A stretch of 64,000 nucleotides of DNA, taken from Ruminococcus sp. YE71. Its GTDB lineage: Bacteria; Bacillota; Clostridia; Oscillospirales; Ruminococcaceae. The stretch spans positions 62,001 through 126,000 of the forward strand of contig NZ_FPIR01000007.1 in the NCBI RefSeq assembly GCF_900119155.1. Direction: 5' to 3'. A program made the translations under genes and the position numbers. Positions 17,301-25,693 of this stretch are shown here, one piece after another; the first letter of the stretch is position 1; each line of letters opens with the position of its first letter. The notes under the pieces were generated by a model that saw nothing but the letters and a program-made list of their open reading frames with translations, was not told the DNA's origin and did no database searches.

Positions 17301-20212
17301 GGCACGTCACCACTGTGAGCCGCCTTATAGCGTTCGGTGAAATTCTTGATGAACAACTCTTTCAGCGACGTCTTTGTACCGTTGACGATCACCTCGCCGG
17401 TACGGAAATTCACCTTTCCTCCCAGTGCCGAGTGTACACCGCCCAGGTCTATGACAAGTTCGTTATCAACATAGAGCCAAAAATCATCATCGCCGGTAAA
17501 CTCAAATATTATATCATGTCCCCATGCGTCAAGACCATTGACAGTCTGAACGAATTCGGCGTTAAGCTCCATACCGAAATAGTAATCTATGGCATTGGCG
17601 CCTGTCTTGGTACCTGCCGAATAAAGACTTTCGTACTTTCGGGGATCACTCTCGGGAAGCTGGATATACTCCCTGGTGCCGTTAGCCTTGACACGGCTGT
17701 CGCTGGGGAAGAGATTCTTCGGATTTGCTGTCGAATAATCACCCGCACTTATGTTATTATACGGGAAGAACTGACCGTGTTTTAACGTATTTTTACTTTC
17801 GTTTTTGCTTGTTCCAAGCTCTCTGTATACGGTGAAATTATTATCATCCGAAGCCTTGAGAGTAGCAAAGTTCTGACAGCTGTCAAATTCGAAATATCCG
17901 CTTGAATTGTATATACTCTGTATAAAGAGGTGGTTGACCTCCTGTGCCCCGCTATACAGACCGCTAAGATTCTTGCTGGTTTTCGTGCAGACGGGATAGC
18001 CGTTTTCATCAAGCGAGCTGGACAGCAGACCTTTGGTCACATCATATCCTTTGTACAAATCGGTACTGGAGCCACTGAAATCATCTTTCACAAGATATTT
18101 GTTCTGCTGTATACCGCCATTTGCGCCATAGGAGATCTGACCCGAAAAATCCACCATCTTCATGGTGATACCGTAAGCATTGTTATCAATGGTATTTACC
18201 GTATGAAGCCTGTCGCTGAGGTTCAGCGGTTCAAGAGTCGCAAAATAGAAATCCGCAGCTACAGACTCGGCACAGGGTACAAGCTTTGTATTATCATCGT
18301 TGGGCTTCATTCCCACGAAGGTATAGTTGTTCTCGTCCCATGCGAGTATTCTTGAATAATACTCGCCGCTGCGTCTGCCGGGGAGATTTATGCCTATCGT
18401 GCTTCCGGAAAGCACCGCCCCGCTGTTCAGCTGAGGTGCGATGTATTTTTCCGAGTAAGGGTTGTAAAGCTCATAGTAATAGTTCGGCTCTTTGGTTACG
18501 GGGTCTGTGTATTCCGTGAATATCCATTCCAGCGAACCGGTGCCGTCACCGAGCCAGAGTATCTTACCGCCGCTTGCATAGCAGGGATAGAGTGTGCCGT
18601 TGTAATCTACGGCGTACATATCATATCTCTTTGCATCATCGTTCCAGACGCGGGTGTAGATTATCACCTTCTGCCCGTCGGGTGTGTCGGAAATGCTGAC
18701 TCTGTCTGCCGAATAGGTAATGAGGTCTTCGTCATCAAGTACGGTAAAGTCTATAAGAGCAAGCAAGGAATTCTGTGAAGATACAGAAGACAGCGAAAAC
18801 CCTGTCACCGTCGCTCCATCTTCCTCACGCATGGTGAAGGTAACGTATTTGCCCTCATGAGAAAGCTGTATCCTTCCCGAACTGTCGGCAGACACCCTGA
18901 ACTTTGCGGCTTCGGCAGATGAACCCGTAACTATAAGGTCGTCACCACTCACAGCAAGGTACTTTGTACCTTTGCTGTCGGCTGCGGAAAGGGTATAGAG
19001 ATCTCCTCCCGCCGACCGGAACGTCCATCTCGTAACCTCGCTGCCCTCGTCAACATAAAGGGTCCTGCCTTCTTCCGTTCCCTTCTGATGCAGTACCAGC
19101 TCGACAAGTGCGTGTACGTTATCATCGCTGCTGCCCGACATGAGCGCATAACCGTGAGTACCGCCCGTGAAATTCATCAGACCATAGGTCTTGCCGTCGA
19201 GATTAATATGCGGAGCTTTATACAGCTTCATGCTGGAATTCTTGGCATTATTATTGTCTGTATAATACCTTATGCCATTTCCCCCATTAGAATGCTGGAG
19301 CCATTTGTTTTCGTCGTTCTTCTTGAAATAAAAGCTTTCTCCCGGAACAGCATCATCGATATCAAACAGATCGGCGTTAGTCGTGTTCAGCTCGACTGAA
19401 TTGCCACTCGTATTATGGATATACTTCTTGGTATCTCCGGTGTAAGTATAGATTTTATATGATCCGCCGCTCTCCTCGAAGTGCCATACCGATGCACCTG
19501 AAACGCTACTGGTCTCTTTAAAAGCAGAGCCTACATTCAGTTCGGCGGTGACATAGGTCCCGCTTCCGTAATACCAGTAAAAGCCGAAGCCTTCGTTATC
19601 ATCATCAAGTTCTGCGACAGAAGTCACAGATTCAAACTCATCGGAAGGACCGCTTACGGGACAATCGATTATCTCATATACGCTGAATCCTTCGGCGTAG
19701 AAACTGATGGTGCCGTCCGAGAAGGTGAATTCCTCTATCTGCTCACGCTCACCGTCGTCCCTGATATGCCACAGCTCTATACTGCCGGTCTCGGGGATAT
19801 CCGGGTCGGTGATCTCTACGAATATGGGATTCTCACTTCCAGGCTGATATTCCTCATCGCCGTTCACGATGGTTATATCGTACGCAGCCAGAGCCTCATG
19901 TTCTTCCGAAACGTCCACTGCTTCGGCGGCAGCACCTTCGGGCATAAGACCGTCAAGGCTTATCACCTCTCCCGAATCTTCGCCGTTGGGGTAAAGCTCA
20001 AAGCTCTGATAGCTCAGTTCGGGCTCTGCGGGCTGAGGCAGGGTATCTGTCTGTACCGAAACTGAAAGTCTGCTTTCTGCTGCCGCCCTCACAGGCGCTG
20101 CTGCACCGCTCACGGAGCTGAGCAGCATTGAAAAGGCGCAGAAGGAGCTTACCAGCCGTCTTGCAAAAGAGGGCGGGCACACGGTGTTCTGTTTTCTGAA
20201 TAAAGACATCAT
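14378..20212 (-). CDS. Pilus tip adhesin with fibro-slime and Cna_B/SpaA-type domains (1944 aa)
   Basis: Last gene of the pilus operon. A long signal peptide ends near residue 45. Residues about 190-700 are beta-rich with ricin-like or lipocalin-like blocks (KYIHNTSGN, KYLAVSGDD). Around residues 700-1050 is a fibro-slime/PA14-like domain: FGMELNAEFVQ, EFTGDDDFWLYVDNELVIDL. From about 1050 to 1890 Cna_B/SpaA-like domains follow, with closing motifs such as SFENQV, VYNKPF, VPNEKK and VVTNRL and Glu-box segments (YTLEQKAAP, YFLTETQAPF). The C-terminus has IIATGTA, a hydrophobic segment and RRRRKHE: a non-LPXTG sorting signal resembling those used by class B pilus sortases. AGGAGG precedes the start. 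It should cap the fibre and bind substrate or host (inference). Confidence 0.82.
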   Translation of the reverse strand: MMSLFRKQNTVCPPSFARRLVSSFCAFSMLLSSVSGAAAPVRAAAESRLSVSVQTDTLPQPAEPELSYQSFELYPNGEDSGEVISLDGLMPEGAAAEAVDVSEEHEALAAYDITIVNGDEEYQPGSENPIFVEITDPDIPETGSIELWHIRDDGEREQIEEFTFSDGTISFYAEGFSVYEIIDCPVSGPSDEFESVTSVAELDDDNEGFGFYWYYGSGTYVTAELNVGSAFKETSSVSGASVWHFEESGGSYKIYTYTGDTKKYIHNTSGNSVELNTTNADLFDIDDAVPGESFYFKKNDENKWLQHSNGGNGIRYYTDNNNAKNSSMKLYKAPHINLDGKTYGLMNFTGGTHGYALMSGSSDDNVHALVELVLHQKGTEEGRTLYVDEGSEVTRWTFRSAGGDLYTLSAADSKGTKYLAVSGDDLIVTGSSAEAAKFRVSADSSGRIQLSHEGKYVTFTMREEDGATVTGFSLSSVSSQNSLLALIDFTVLDDEDLITYSADRVSISDTPDGQKVIIYTRVWNDDAKRYDMYAVDYNGTLYPCYASGGKILWLGDGTGSLEWIFTEYTDPVTKEPNYYYELYNPYSEKYIAPQLNSGAVLSGSTIGINLPGRRSGEYYSRILAWDENNYTFVGMKPNDDNTKLVPCAESVAADFYFATLEPLNLSDRLHTVNTIDNNAYGITMKMVDFSGQISYGANGGIQQNKYLVKDDFSGSSTDLYKGYDVTKGLLSSSLDENGYPVCTKTSKNLSGLYSGAQEVNHLFIQSIYNSSGYFEFDSCQNFATLKASDDNNFTVYRELGTSKNESKNTLKHGQFFPYNNISAGDYSTANPKNLFPSDSRVKANGTREYIQLPESDPRKYESLYSAGTKTGANAIDYYFGMELNAEFVQTVNGLDAWGHDIIFEFTGDDDFWLYVDNELVIDLGGVHSALGGKVNFRTGEVIVNGTKTSLKELFIKNFTERYKAAHSGDVPSEAEISEFLQEHFEKDPSKTYSCEEIFSDYSVHNMKIFYMERGAGASNLHMRFNLASVIPGHVVVKKSVEGDGADQIDKEMVEYPFQIYYTDANGIETRLANDSEHISVRYQNSTQAVKFVKKYYPPGRDQSYDDIYYLNPAKDAEILFPDEAISYRIVECAVDPVVYRVSINGELKTSGDEGYSSDPTQPVYEISGLLNVSSDNVQVKDLPIISFENQVKKDVIRTLEFTKRVYDENNEEVLDDDTTFKFRLSLGTTYDPNRDLPLVDRAPYYVVDPDGYYCRYDAESSSFVPTEWTYRADDDSRTKTNLDSLTESQRGSITFRTSIYGAIDHIPSRYTVCVPNLPAGTVFKVEERYTEIPSGYGLDRYKHIEGHTESEYGEITKVNSYNLIDKNVENIGVVIPSQDPKMEVRNKKGYGINVRKKWSDISITTGHAPVYTAVYVDGELLEDSVKQIKSPDTSAYYFWPSLEPNADGSERTSLEGYVIKEVTISGTPEVAADGTVTGYGTVTPLETGDGLELSATRAKAATPAGESAEKEFEYIVSYERGTQYGSAREDVINNTRSGGLALRLFRWNSTVPLSGGKFLLKDSSGKTVGEYTSDSEGSIAILYSFEHGQVYTLEQKAAPSGYVGLQEKLCFKLNNDETVSLFKEDGTTLWETNGWADTKPGENGITAFVDVYNKPFNFKIVKTDSEDSSVKLGAAHFALYKQQNTTVSGYVKNKDPMTGFEDLVTVNGEVDICGGKSGRSISPGAEGSVYFLTETQAPFNYKKLDEDIIFRISPIGVPSMISDAYNGTLVETDEGYIYTLSVPNEKKDKEIELLTVTKKVTGSFGNKSKEFSFELVVSGAEEDEEFVWAKNGEEQTHMPSTGGSFTLKHNDKVEISLPKNVTVTLAEEESAYETTIKVGSGEAQETSSVSFLFEGSESIVVTNRLSGIIATGTASNASGAVAAVLLPILPIGGAIWFRRRRKHE

Positions 20213-20234
20213 ATGCCTTTCCTCCTTTCACAGA

Positions 20235-20933
20235 CTAATCTTCGATGTAGCAGAACACTGCCGTTCTCATAACGGAATCCGCTCCGGCACAGGTGGACAG
20301 AGCAAGTATCCTTGAATCTTCCTCTTCGGTCATGACTTCTGAATTGTCCCTTATATACTGCCGTATCCCGTCATTATCAATATCGAACACGGTCTTTTCG
20401 CGGGCGCTGACCTTCATTGAAGCAAACACCCTGAGCCTGCAGACCTTTTCGGCATTCCTGCCGATCATAAGCGTTCCGCTGCTGTGGCTTTTAAGATATT
20501 CGGGGTTAAGGTAATCATCAAGTGCCCCGAACATATGTCCGTATTCCATATGATGACCGTATATCACGGAGTAACCGTCGGAAAAATCCGGCGAACACCT
20601 GCTGTCAAGAAAAATACTCCCCGACAGCGAATAATTCCCGAACGGATCGGTATTCAGAAACTTCGTATTATCATCGCCCTGCATAACAGGGTAGTCGATA
20701 TTCGTGCCGTCGATGGTGAGCCATGCTACCATCTCATCTGTTATCGGCGAATCCTTCATAGCCGACGGATCATCGGGGTCGGGCTTATACTTCAGGATAC
20801 TGTCGTCAAGCGCATGACTGAAGGTATAGTAGTTATCATACACCTGCCAGAGACCTATCAGCATGACTAGCCCGAACACGACTATTACAAGCCGTCCGTA
20901 AAGATCGTTCAGCCTTTTCCAGAATCTGAGCAA
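20235..20933 (-). CDS. Class B sortase, pilus polymerase
   Basis: 232 residues with an N-terminal membrane anchor (about 15-33). The catalytic triad is visible: His127 in YGHHM, Cys215 in LSTC and Arg223 in MRTAVF. The length and the extra helix after the Cys-proximal region fit class B. The start is TTG at 20933, three bases after the pilin stop, with GAGGAAG upstream. Located between shaft pilin and tip genes, it should link pilins through their non-LPXTG signals. Confidence 0.87.
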   Translation of the reverse strand: MLRFWKRLNDLYGRLVIVVFGLVMLIGLWQVYDNYYTFSHALDDSILKYKPDPDDPSAMKDSPITDEMVAWLTIDGTNIDYPVMQGDDNTKFLNTDPFGNYSLSGSIFLDSRCSPDFSDGYSVIYGHHMEYGHMFGALDDYLNPEYLKSHSSGTLMIGRNAEKVCRLRVFASMKVSAREKTVFDIDNDGIRQYIRDNSEVMTEEEDSRILALSTCAGADSVMRTAVFCYIED

Positions 20934-20936
20934 TGC

Positions 20937-22316
20937 TTATTCTTCCTCAGACTTCTTCTTTTTAACGCAGATGACGCCAAATATCACACCGACAAGACCA
21001 ACTGCCGCGATACCTGCGGAACCTGCAACTGTGGAGATAACGCCGGTGGGGATATTTCCGTTTCTTGTGTTGGTGAATGTTGCGTTGGTGTCTCCCTTTA
21101 TACCGGTATCCTGATCAGTAATGCCGTTATTGTTCCCATTTACAGCAACATCTCCGGTATTTGCTTCGGTTGCATTGACACTGGGGGTGTAATCTTCTTC
21201 GGTCTCGGTCACCGTATACTTAGCACCCGCAGGCAGTCCGAGAAGCTTTACGCTCTGTCCGTTTCTGATGTAGAAAGTAGCAGTGATATTGCCGTCCGCA
21301 TCAGCAGTAAGCTGCTGTCCGTCTCTGGTTGTGTTGTCATCTTTGGTATTAGCAGCATTCATATCGGTTTCTTCATAACTTGTGGTAGTGCTCTTTGTAG
21401 GAGCTGCAAGGAAGGTAGTTCCCTGTCCCAGAACGGTTATCTCAGAGCCCTTAGCATTCGTTATGGAAATATCAAACTTAAAGAACTTGTCTCTTGAACC
21501 CTGATTACCGGTGACCTGTTTGCTGAACTGAAGATCATAAGACTCATACTGATTGGTAAAACCTGTAGACTTATCAGCAATAGTTGCATTAGTCCCCGAC
21601 GAATCCTTTACCGGAGTATTTGCAATACTATCATGCAGGAGATAATTCGTGATACTGAGTTTCTGCTGACTTGCAGAAGAGGTATCGGATACAACTACAT
21701 CAAGAACTCTTGTATTGTCTGCATCATTGGTGACACCTGCTGCCTGAGTAGCTGCAGCGTCTGCTTCTGTTATAACATATCTGTAAACACCGGGTTCGGT
21801 GAATACAATATCAGAAAAATCTATAGCTATCTTTTTCTGTGCATATTTTTCGTCTGTATTATTTGCAGGAGTATCAAACTTAACAGTTTTTCCTTCACCT
21901 ATATCACCTTCTGCAATGGTTACTGCTGTATTATCGGTGTCGGCAGAAGTGAAATTGACAGTAGCCTCACTAGCAGTACCATCATTATCATTGGTCTTAA
22001 GAGTCTTTTCATCACCGGCTTCCATACCATCGGTTACGCTTTTGAGCAGAAACTTAGGTGTTCCCACACCTGCAAGTATCGGAAGAGTGGTGTCAGTGCC
22101 CGCAACAGCTTCACCTGCTGCGATAGTAAATGAAAAGCTTGCGTTAGGAACAACCGAATTGCTTTCCATAACAAGATACTTTTCGAAAGATGTCACCTTT
22201 ATTCCTTCGATAGTTGTGCTGTAAACAGTAGATGAGCTTGCGCTCGCCGGTACAGCTGCTACGGAAGCAGCGATGCTGATAGCCGCTATAAGGGCTGCAA
22301 AATTCTTGGTTTTCAT
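20937..22316 (-). CDS. Major shaft pilin, FctA/Spy0128-like (459 aa)
   Basis: Signal peptide about residues 1-27 (SVAAVPASA). The C-terminal domain carries the isopeptide set of FctA-type pilins: Lys in FSKQVTGNQG, Glu in YTVTETEED and Asn in TFTNTRNG. The sorting signal is IPTGV (422-426), then a hydrophobic segment and KKKKSEEE. IPTG resembles the EVPTG of the Streptococcus pyogenes T antigen rather than LPXTG. The N-terminal domain (about 30-230) also ends in a Glu-box (YRYVITEAD). It should polymerise by sortase B and gain internal Lys-Asn crosslinks. Confidence 0.87.
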   Translation of the reverse strand: MKTKNFAALIAAISIAASVAAVPASASSSTVYSTTIEGIKVTSFEKYLVMESNSVVPNASFSFTIAAGEAVAGTDTTLPILAGVGTPKFLLKSVTDGMEAGDEKTLKTNDNDGTASEATVNFTSADTDNTAVTIAEGDIGEGKTVKFDTPANNTDEKYAQKKIAIDFSDIVFTEPGVYRYVITEADAAATQAAGVTNDADNTRVLDVVVSDTSSASQQKLSITNYLLHDSIANTPVKDSSGTNATIADKSTGFTNQYESYDLQFSKQVTGNQGSRDKFFKFDISITNAKGSEITVLGQGTTFLAAPTKSTTTSYEETDMNAANTKDDNTTRDGQQLTADADGNITATFYIRNGQSVKLLGLPAGAKYTVTETEEDYTPSVNATEANTGDVAVNGNNNGITDQDTGIKGDTNATFTNTRNGNIPTGVISTVAGSAGIAAVGLVGVIFGVICVKKKKSEEE

Positions 22317-22355
22317 TATGATTCCTCCTGTTTAAAAATATTATTATTTCTTTGG

Positions 22356-22898
22356 TCATATACCGCGCATCCGCATGGTGAACACCACAGCGCCTTCGAC
22401 ATCATCAAGCGGTATGCCGCCGTATCTTCTGCTGTCGGAATTGTCGCTGCGGTAGTCGTTCAGAACGAACACGCGATCTTTTGGTACCTGATAGGGATAA
22501 TCGATATCCGAGCCTTCGGATGATGTGGGATAGACCACGTTTTCTGAAAGCGCGTAATCGTCAACGGTAACGGAGCTGTCTTTTATATCGACTGTTTCTC
22601 CGCCGAAAGCGATCACACGTCCGAACCTGATCTCTCCATCGTGCCTGTAGACGATCATAGTCCCCTGTGCGGGTCTTGCCAGACGGTATGTAAGGCAGAA
22701 TTCGCCGTCCCTTATGGAAGGGTAAGCGCTGTTGGTATGGCATATGTGTATGCCCGCCACAAATGTAAGGAGCAGCCATACTGCCAGAGCCGTGACAGCG
22801 ATCTTTACGAAGAACCTGACGGCATAGCCCGAAGCTGTCCGTTTTTTCTTTTTAGGCTTTTCTTCACTTTTCGGAGCGTTCTGCAGCGTTTCTTCCAT
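22356..22898 (-). CDS. SipA-like signal peptidase I homologue lacking the catalytic Lys
   Basis: A membrane protein (one segment, about residues 30-50) with the S26 fold: NSAYPSIRDGE corresponds to the Ser box (Ser57), FGRVIAFGGETVDI to the Lys box, and VLNDYRSDNSDSRRYGG to the GDN..SxDSR box. At the Lys position the residue is Gly93 (GRVIAFGGE instead of KRVIGLPGD). Streptococcal SipA, needed for pilus assembly, also lacks catalytic residues. The ATG at 22898 is chosen because GGGGTGA lies five bases upstream; ATG 22904 overlaps the stop of the base pilin. Probably a pilus assembly chaperone rather than a peptidase. Confidence 0.8.
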   Translation of the reverse strand: MEETLQNAPKSEEKPKKKKRTASGYAVRFFVKIAVTALAVWLLLTFVAGIHICHTNSAYPSIRDGEFCLTYRLARPAQGTMIVYRHDGEIRFGRVIAFGGETVDIKDSSVTVDDYALSENVVYPTSSEGSDIDYPYQVPKDRVFVLNDYRSDNSDSRRYGGIPLDDVEGAVVFTMRMRGI

Positions 22899-22903
22899 AC
22901 GCA

Positions 22904-23746
22904 TCACCCCGATCTTTCATCAGGCGGCTCATCGTCCTGCTGCTTTCGACTGCTGATGAGTATCAGCGCCAGTCCCGTGAGCACCGCGCCCGATATCCCG
23001 AAGGTAACGGCTCCGCCTGTATCCGGCGGCAGCAGCGGTTCCCACGAAGGTGCACCGCTTGATGAGCCCCCGCCGTCACTGCTGCGGGAGCTGCTGCCGC
23101 TATCGGAGCGGCTGCTGTTATCGTCCGTGCGGCTGCTGTCCTGCTGTGAGGAACTGTCACCGCCGCTTTCGGAACTGTCGCCCGGACTTTCCGAGCTGTC
23201 GTCCGGACCTTCGGAACTGTCCTCGGTACTTTCGGAGCTGTCGGTGCGGGAGTTCCCGCTTTCCGGCTCATCGGTATAGTCGTTGTCAAAGTCAAGCTCA
23301 TCGCTCTTTTCATCGGAGCCTTCTGCCGTAACGGCATATCCTCCGGTAAGCTCGCCGTCTTCATTCCATATCACTACTACGGAAACATGATAGACCGTTT
23401 CATCGAAAATGATCTTATCGCTGTCATAGACCGTCTCTTTGATAAAGTAGTCGTAATCTCCCGGCGTATCAAATATTATGGGTCCGAACTCATCCGATCC
23501 CTCGACCACCACTTCATATTCAGTCTTTTCGGGAAGTGGTGAACCGTTGGGCGTCAAGATGGTGACGGTAAACACGGTGCCGTCGGGGATCCAGCCCTTG
23601 TTGTCGGTGACGGTGAATGGAATGCTGACAGAATATCCCCCGCCCGGCGGATCGTAAACTTCCTCAGCGGAGGCTGTGATCATATTCGCCGCAAAGCAGA
23701 ATGACATGACCGCTGCAGCAAAGCGGATCATTTTATTAACAATCAT
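22904..23746 (-). CDS. Base/minor pilin, FctB-like, with Ser-rich wall spacer and LPPDTG signal (280 aa)
   Basis: First gene of the operon. A signal peptide (to about residue 27) precedes one pilin domain (30-155; IPFTVTDNKGWIPDGTVF, YDYFIKETVYD). A low-complexity spacer of about 90 residues follows, rich in Ser, Asp, Gly (repeats like DSSESPG). It ends with LPPDTGG, a hydrophobic segment and RKQQ. The long spacer and near-canonical LPXTG fit the cell-wall anchor subunit, to be attached by a housekeeping sortase not in this window. GGAGGTGA precedes the ATG. Confidence 0.83.
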   Translation of the reverse strand: MIVNKMIRFAAAVMSFCFAANMITASAEEVYDPPGGGYSVSIPFTVTDNKGWIPDGTVFTVTILTPNGSPLPEKTEYEVVVEGSDEFGPIIFDTPGDYDYFIKETVYDSDKIIFDETVYHVSVVVIWNEDGELTGGYAVTAEGSDEKSDELDFDNDYTDEPESGNSRTDSSESTEDSSEGPDDSSESPGDSSESGGDSSSQQDSSRTDDNSSRSDSGSSSRSSDGGGSSSGAPSWEPLLPPDTGGAVTFGISGAVLTGLALILISSRKQQDDEPPDERSG

Positions 23747-23823
23747 ATATTACACCATCACCTCCACGCGGATCTTTCGGGAAATACCCAAAAAATCGTT
23801 TCCGAGAACAATATCTAAATTAT

Positions 23824-23852
23824 ATTTTAACACATTATAAACGCGTTGTCAA
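23824..23852 (-). promoter_or_regulatory. Promoter of the pilus operon
   Basis: Minus strand TTGACA (23852-23847), 17-bp spacer, TAAAAT (23829-23824) with TG one base upstream. The 77-bp leader has a strong ribosome site. Confidence 0.78.
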
Positions 23853-24234
23853 GATTTGGAATGAAAAATCACGTTTTTTTCTGTATTTCATAAGGCTGTT
23901 TTGCATGACTGTTGTCTTCAGAGTACCCCGCCGATGCGCTACGAAAATACGGCGCATCCCGAAAGAGGGGGTTGTTGGTTTTTGGTGGAATGCACTCAAC
24001 GTTTGCACGGGCGGACATACTCATCCATCTATGGCATTGATAAGTATTGTTTTGTATGAAAAAGCAAAAGCTATATACAGACCCCGATAAGCCGCCCGCG
24101 ATCAAGGTCACGAAAGCAGGCTGATGGACAGCATAAGTTACTCAAAGAAAGAATAATGGACAAGTGATGGACAAACGAGGTTTTCAGGCATAACAAAAAG
24201 CCCCGAAACCGCGTAGTTTCAAGGCTTTTATTTA

Positions 24235-24255
24235 GTGCGGCAAATGGGACTTGAA
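24235..24255 (-). repeat. att-like tRNA 3'-end core, copy 1
   Basis: Read on the minus strand this is TTCAAGT-CCCAT-TTGCCGC-AC, the T-loop, T-stem and acceptor end of a tRNA, identical over 21 nt to 46306-46326. No matching 5' T-stem or tRNA body is adjacent, so it is only the core left by a tRNA-targeting integrase. A hairpin with T run (24196-24230) lies on one side and a GTCCAAATAAGGTCCAA pair on the other (24388-24404). Confidence 0.65.
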
Positions 24256-24705
24256 GAAATGCCACTGCCTGTGCTGTAACATAGCTGCGTGAAGTTTTCT
24301 CAGGTATTGCGAGGTTTTCGGCGGCTATATCGCAAGTGATTTCAAGCGGTTTTTAGCAACTTTTTATGAAAACAAAGTCCAAATAAGGTCCAACGAAAGC
24401 AAAATACTCAGTAAACTATAACTGCTAACTACCAGTATTTTTCAAGTACTTATAACATTTTGAATATTCTATATAAGTAAAACTATATACTGTTTGATAA
24501 GAATGCAATAGTCTGTTTGTGTATGTTTATTACGCACGATTATTGTGGTATGCTCCACAATTCCTATTATGACTTGTGTGGAACGGCTTTTGAGTATGCC
24601 ATTAGGCTATATTTTAACATACTAGCTGTTTCAACTGCTCAGAAATTCCCCTATTTCAGTTTTCTTATCATCTCATCACTGTCATCAATGCTTTTGAGTA
24701 TATAT
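24256..24705. other. AT-rich interval without a supported gene
   Basis: About 450 bp between the att core and the next gene. It holds paired GTCCAA motifs near 24388-24404, possible arm-type integrase sites. A 64-codon plus-strand frame (24517-24711) lacks a ribosome site and I do not accept it. Confidence 0.5.
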
Positions 24706-25464
24706 TTATAGTTTAAACCGTTTCATTTCTTCTTTATAAAAACATGCAAGCTCATAAGTTCCATCAAGAGAATCCATCTGATTCAACGCAGTAAACATAT
24801 TATAATAGTTCTCATATGTAGGTGAATTGCTTAATAACAAAGTCATAAAAGCGATTACTTTTATCTGATGCAGTACATCCAATGATGAACATATCTCATG
24901 GTGTTTTTGATCATTTGTCATTTTAACGTACAGTTTATAAGCCTTATGATAGTCAAGTTCATCAATAAGCCCGGCAAATGCTTTTTTATTTCCGGTCTTT
25001 ATATTTTCCGTAAAATCAAACGTCTTGTCTTTCAGCTTATCATATACTTCAAGCAGGAACTTATTGCTGTCATCTTCTGCAAGTGCTTTATTTACGATCT
25101 TCCATGCAAAATCATCCGATACTATACCAAAAGGCATATCCCATAAGAATAGTATTGATGTCATAGCATCCATATCGTGTCTCAGGCGGTACATCTCTTT
25201 TGCATGGTATAATGCAAGCGAATATGCACACGGCACCCAACACATCTGATTATACGCAACATACATTATGGAATGATTTATATATGAAGGATCATTCTGC
25301 AAAACAAAAGACATAAAGCCAAGCACTTTAACGTTATTGGTATTATTTGCAATCACTATAATCTCATTATGTTTTTGTTCATCAGATAATCGTGCGTATA
25401 TTTCATAGGCATTATAAAAATCAACTTCATCTATCAGTTTTGCGAGTTTGCTTTTACTTTCCAT
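24706..25464 (-). CDS. Two-repeat helical protein, probable immunity protein (252 aa)
   Basis: Two homologous halves of about 110 residues: half 1 has LAKLIDEVDFYNAYEIYARL and half 2 FAGLIDELDYHKAYKLYVKM, each followed by an EQKH/DQKH motif, an FMS/FMT helix and a tyrosine-rich tail. All-helical, cytosolic, no signal. I do not recognise the family. A strong GAGGTG site precedes the ATG. It starts 14 bp after the stop of a toxin-like C-terminal remnant on the same strand, the arrangement of polymorphic toxin tails and immunity genes, so an immunity role is the best guess. Codon use is AT-rich compared with the pilus genes, suggesting transfer. Confidence 0.6.
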   Translation of the reverse strand: MESKSKLAKLIDEVDFYNAYEIYARLSDEQKHNEIIVIANNTNNVKVLGFMSFVLQNDPSYINHSIMYVAYNQMCWVPCAYSLALYHAKEMYRLRHDMDAMTSILFLWDMPFGIVSDDFAWKIVNKALAEDDSNKFLLEVYDKLKDKTFDFTENIKTGNKKAFAGLIDELDYHKAYKLYVKMTNDQKHHEICSSLDVLHQIKVIAFMTLLLSNSPTYENYYNMFTALNQMDSLDGTYELACFYKEEMKRFKL

Positions 25465-25477
25465 TTTTTACACCTCG

Positions 25478-25690
25478 TTATAATCTTATAAATGCATTTC
25501 CAACTTTATACACGCCATCTACCTTATTATATGTAACTTCTACATTATATCCTTGATATAAATAAATCTTCTTATAGCTATTAGGGTTAACGCATTGCTC
25601 TGTTCCCTCAACCATAACTGTTGAAATTATTTTTTTTATTTCGTTATAAGGTCCGAAAAAGGCAAATTGGATACCGAGACAGAAAATATA
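25478..25690 (-). pseudogene. C-terminal remnant of a possible polymorphic toxin
   Basis: About 70 codons in one frame end at 25478 without a start: VMVEGTEQCVNPNSYKKIYL, then YQGYNVEVTYNKVDG and YKVGNAFIRL. Beta-rich, AT-rich, directly upstream of the two-repeat gene. The N-terminal carrier is absent; the frame runs back into the end of the PIN gene. It could be an orphan toxin tail kept as a recombination cassette, or a dead remnant. Confidence 0.45.
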
Positions 25691-25693
25691 ACA

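Noticed and set aside
24235-24255. A tRNA gene
   Set aside because: Only the 3' T-loop to acceptor part is present; the matching T-stem, anticodon arm and 5' acceptor strand are missing. The same holds at 46306-46326. No complete tRNA or rRNA gene was recognised in the window.
24517-24711. 64-codon plus-strand frame
   Set aside because: No ribosome site, no family features, overlaps the end of a well-supported minus-strand gene.
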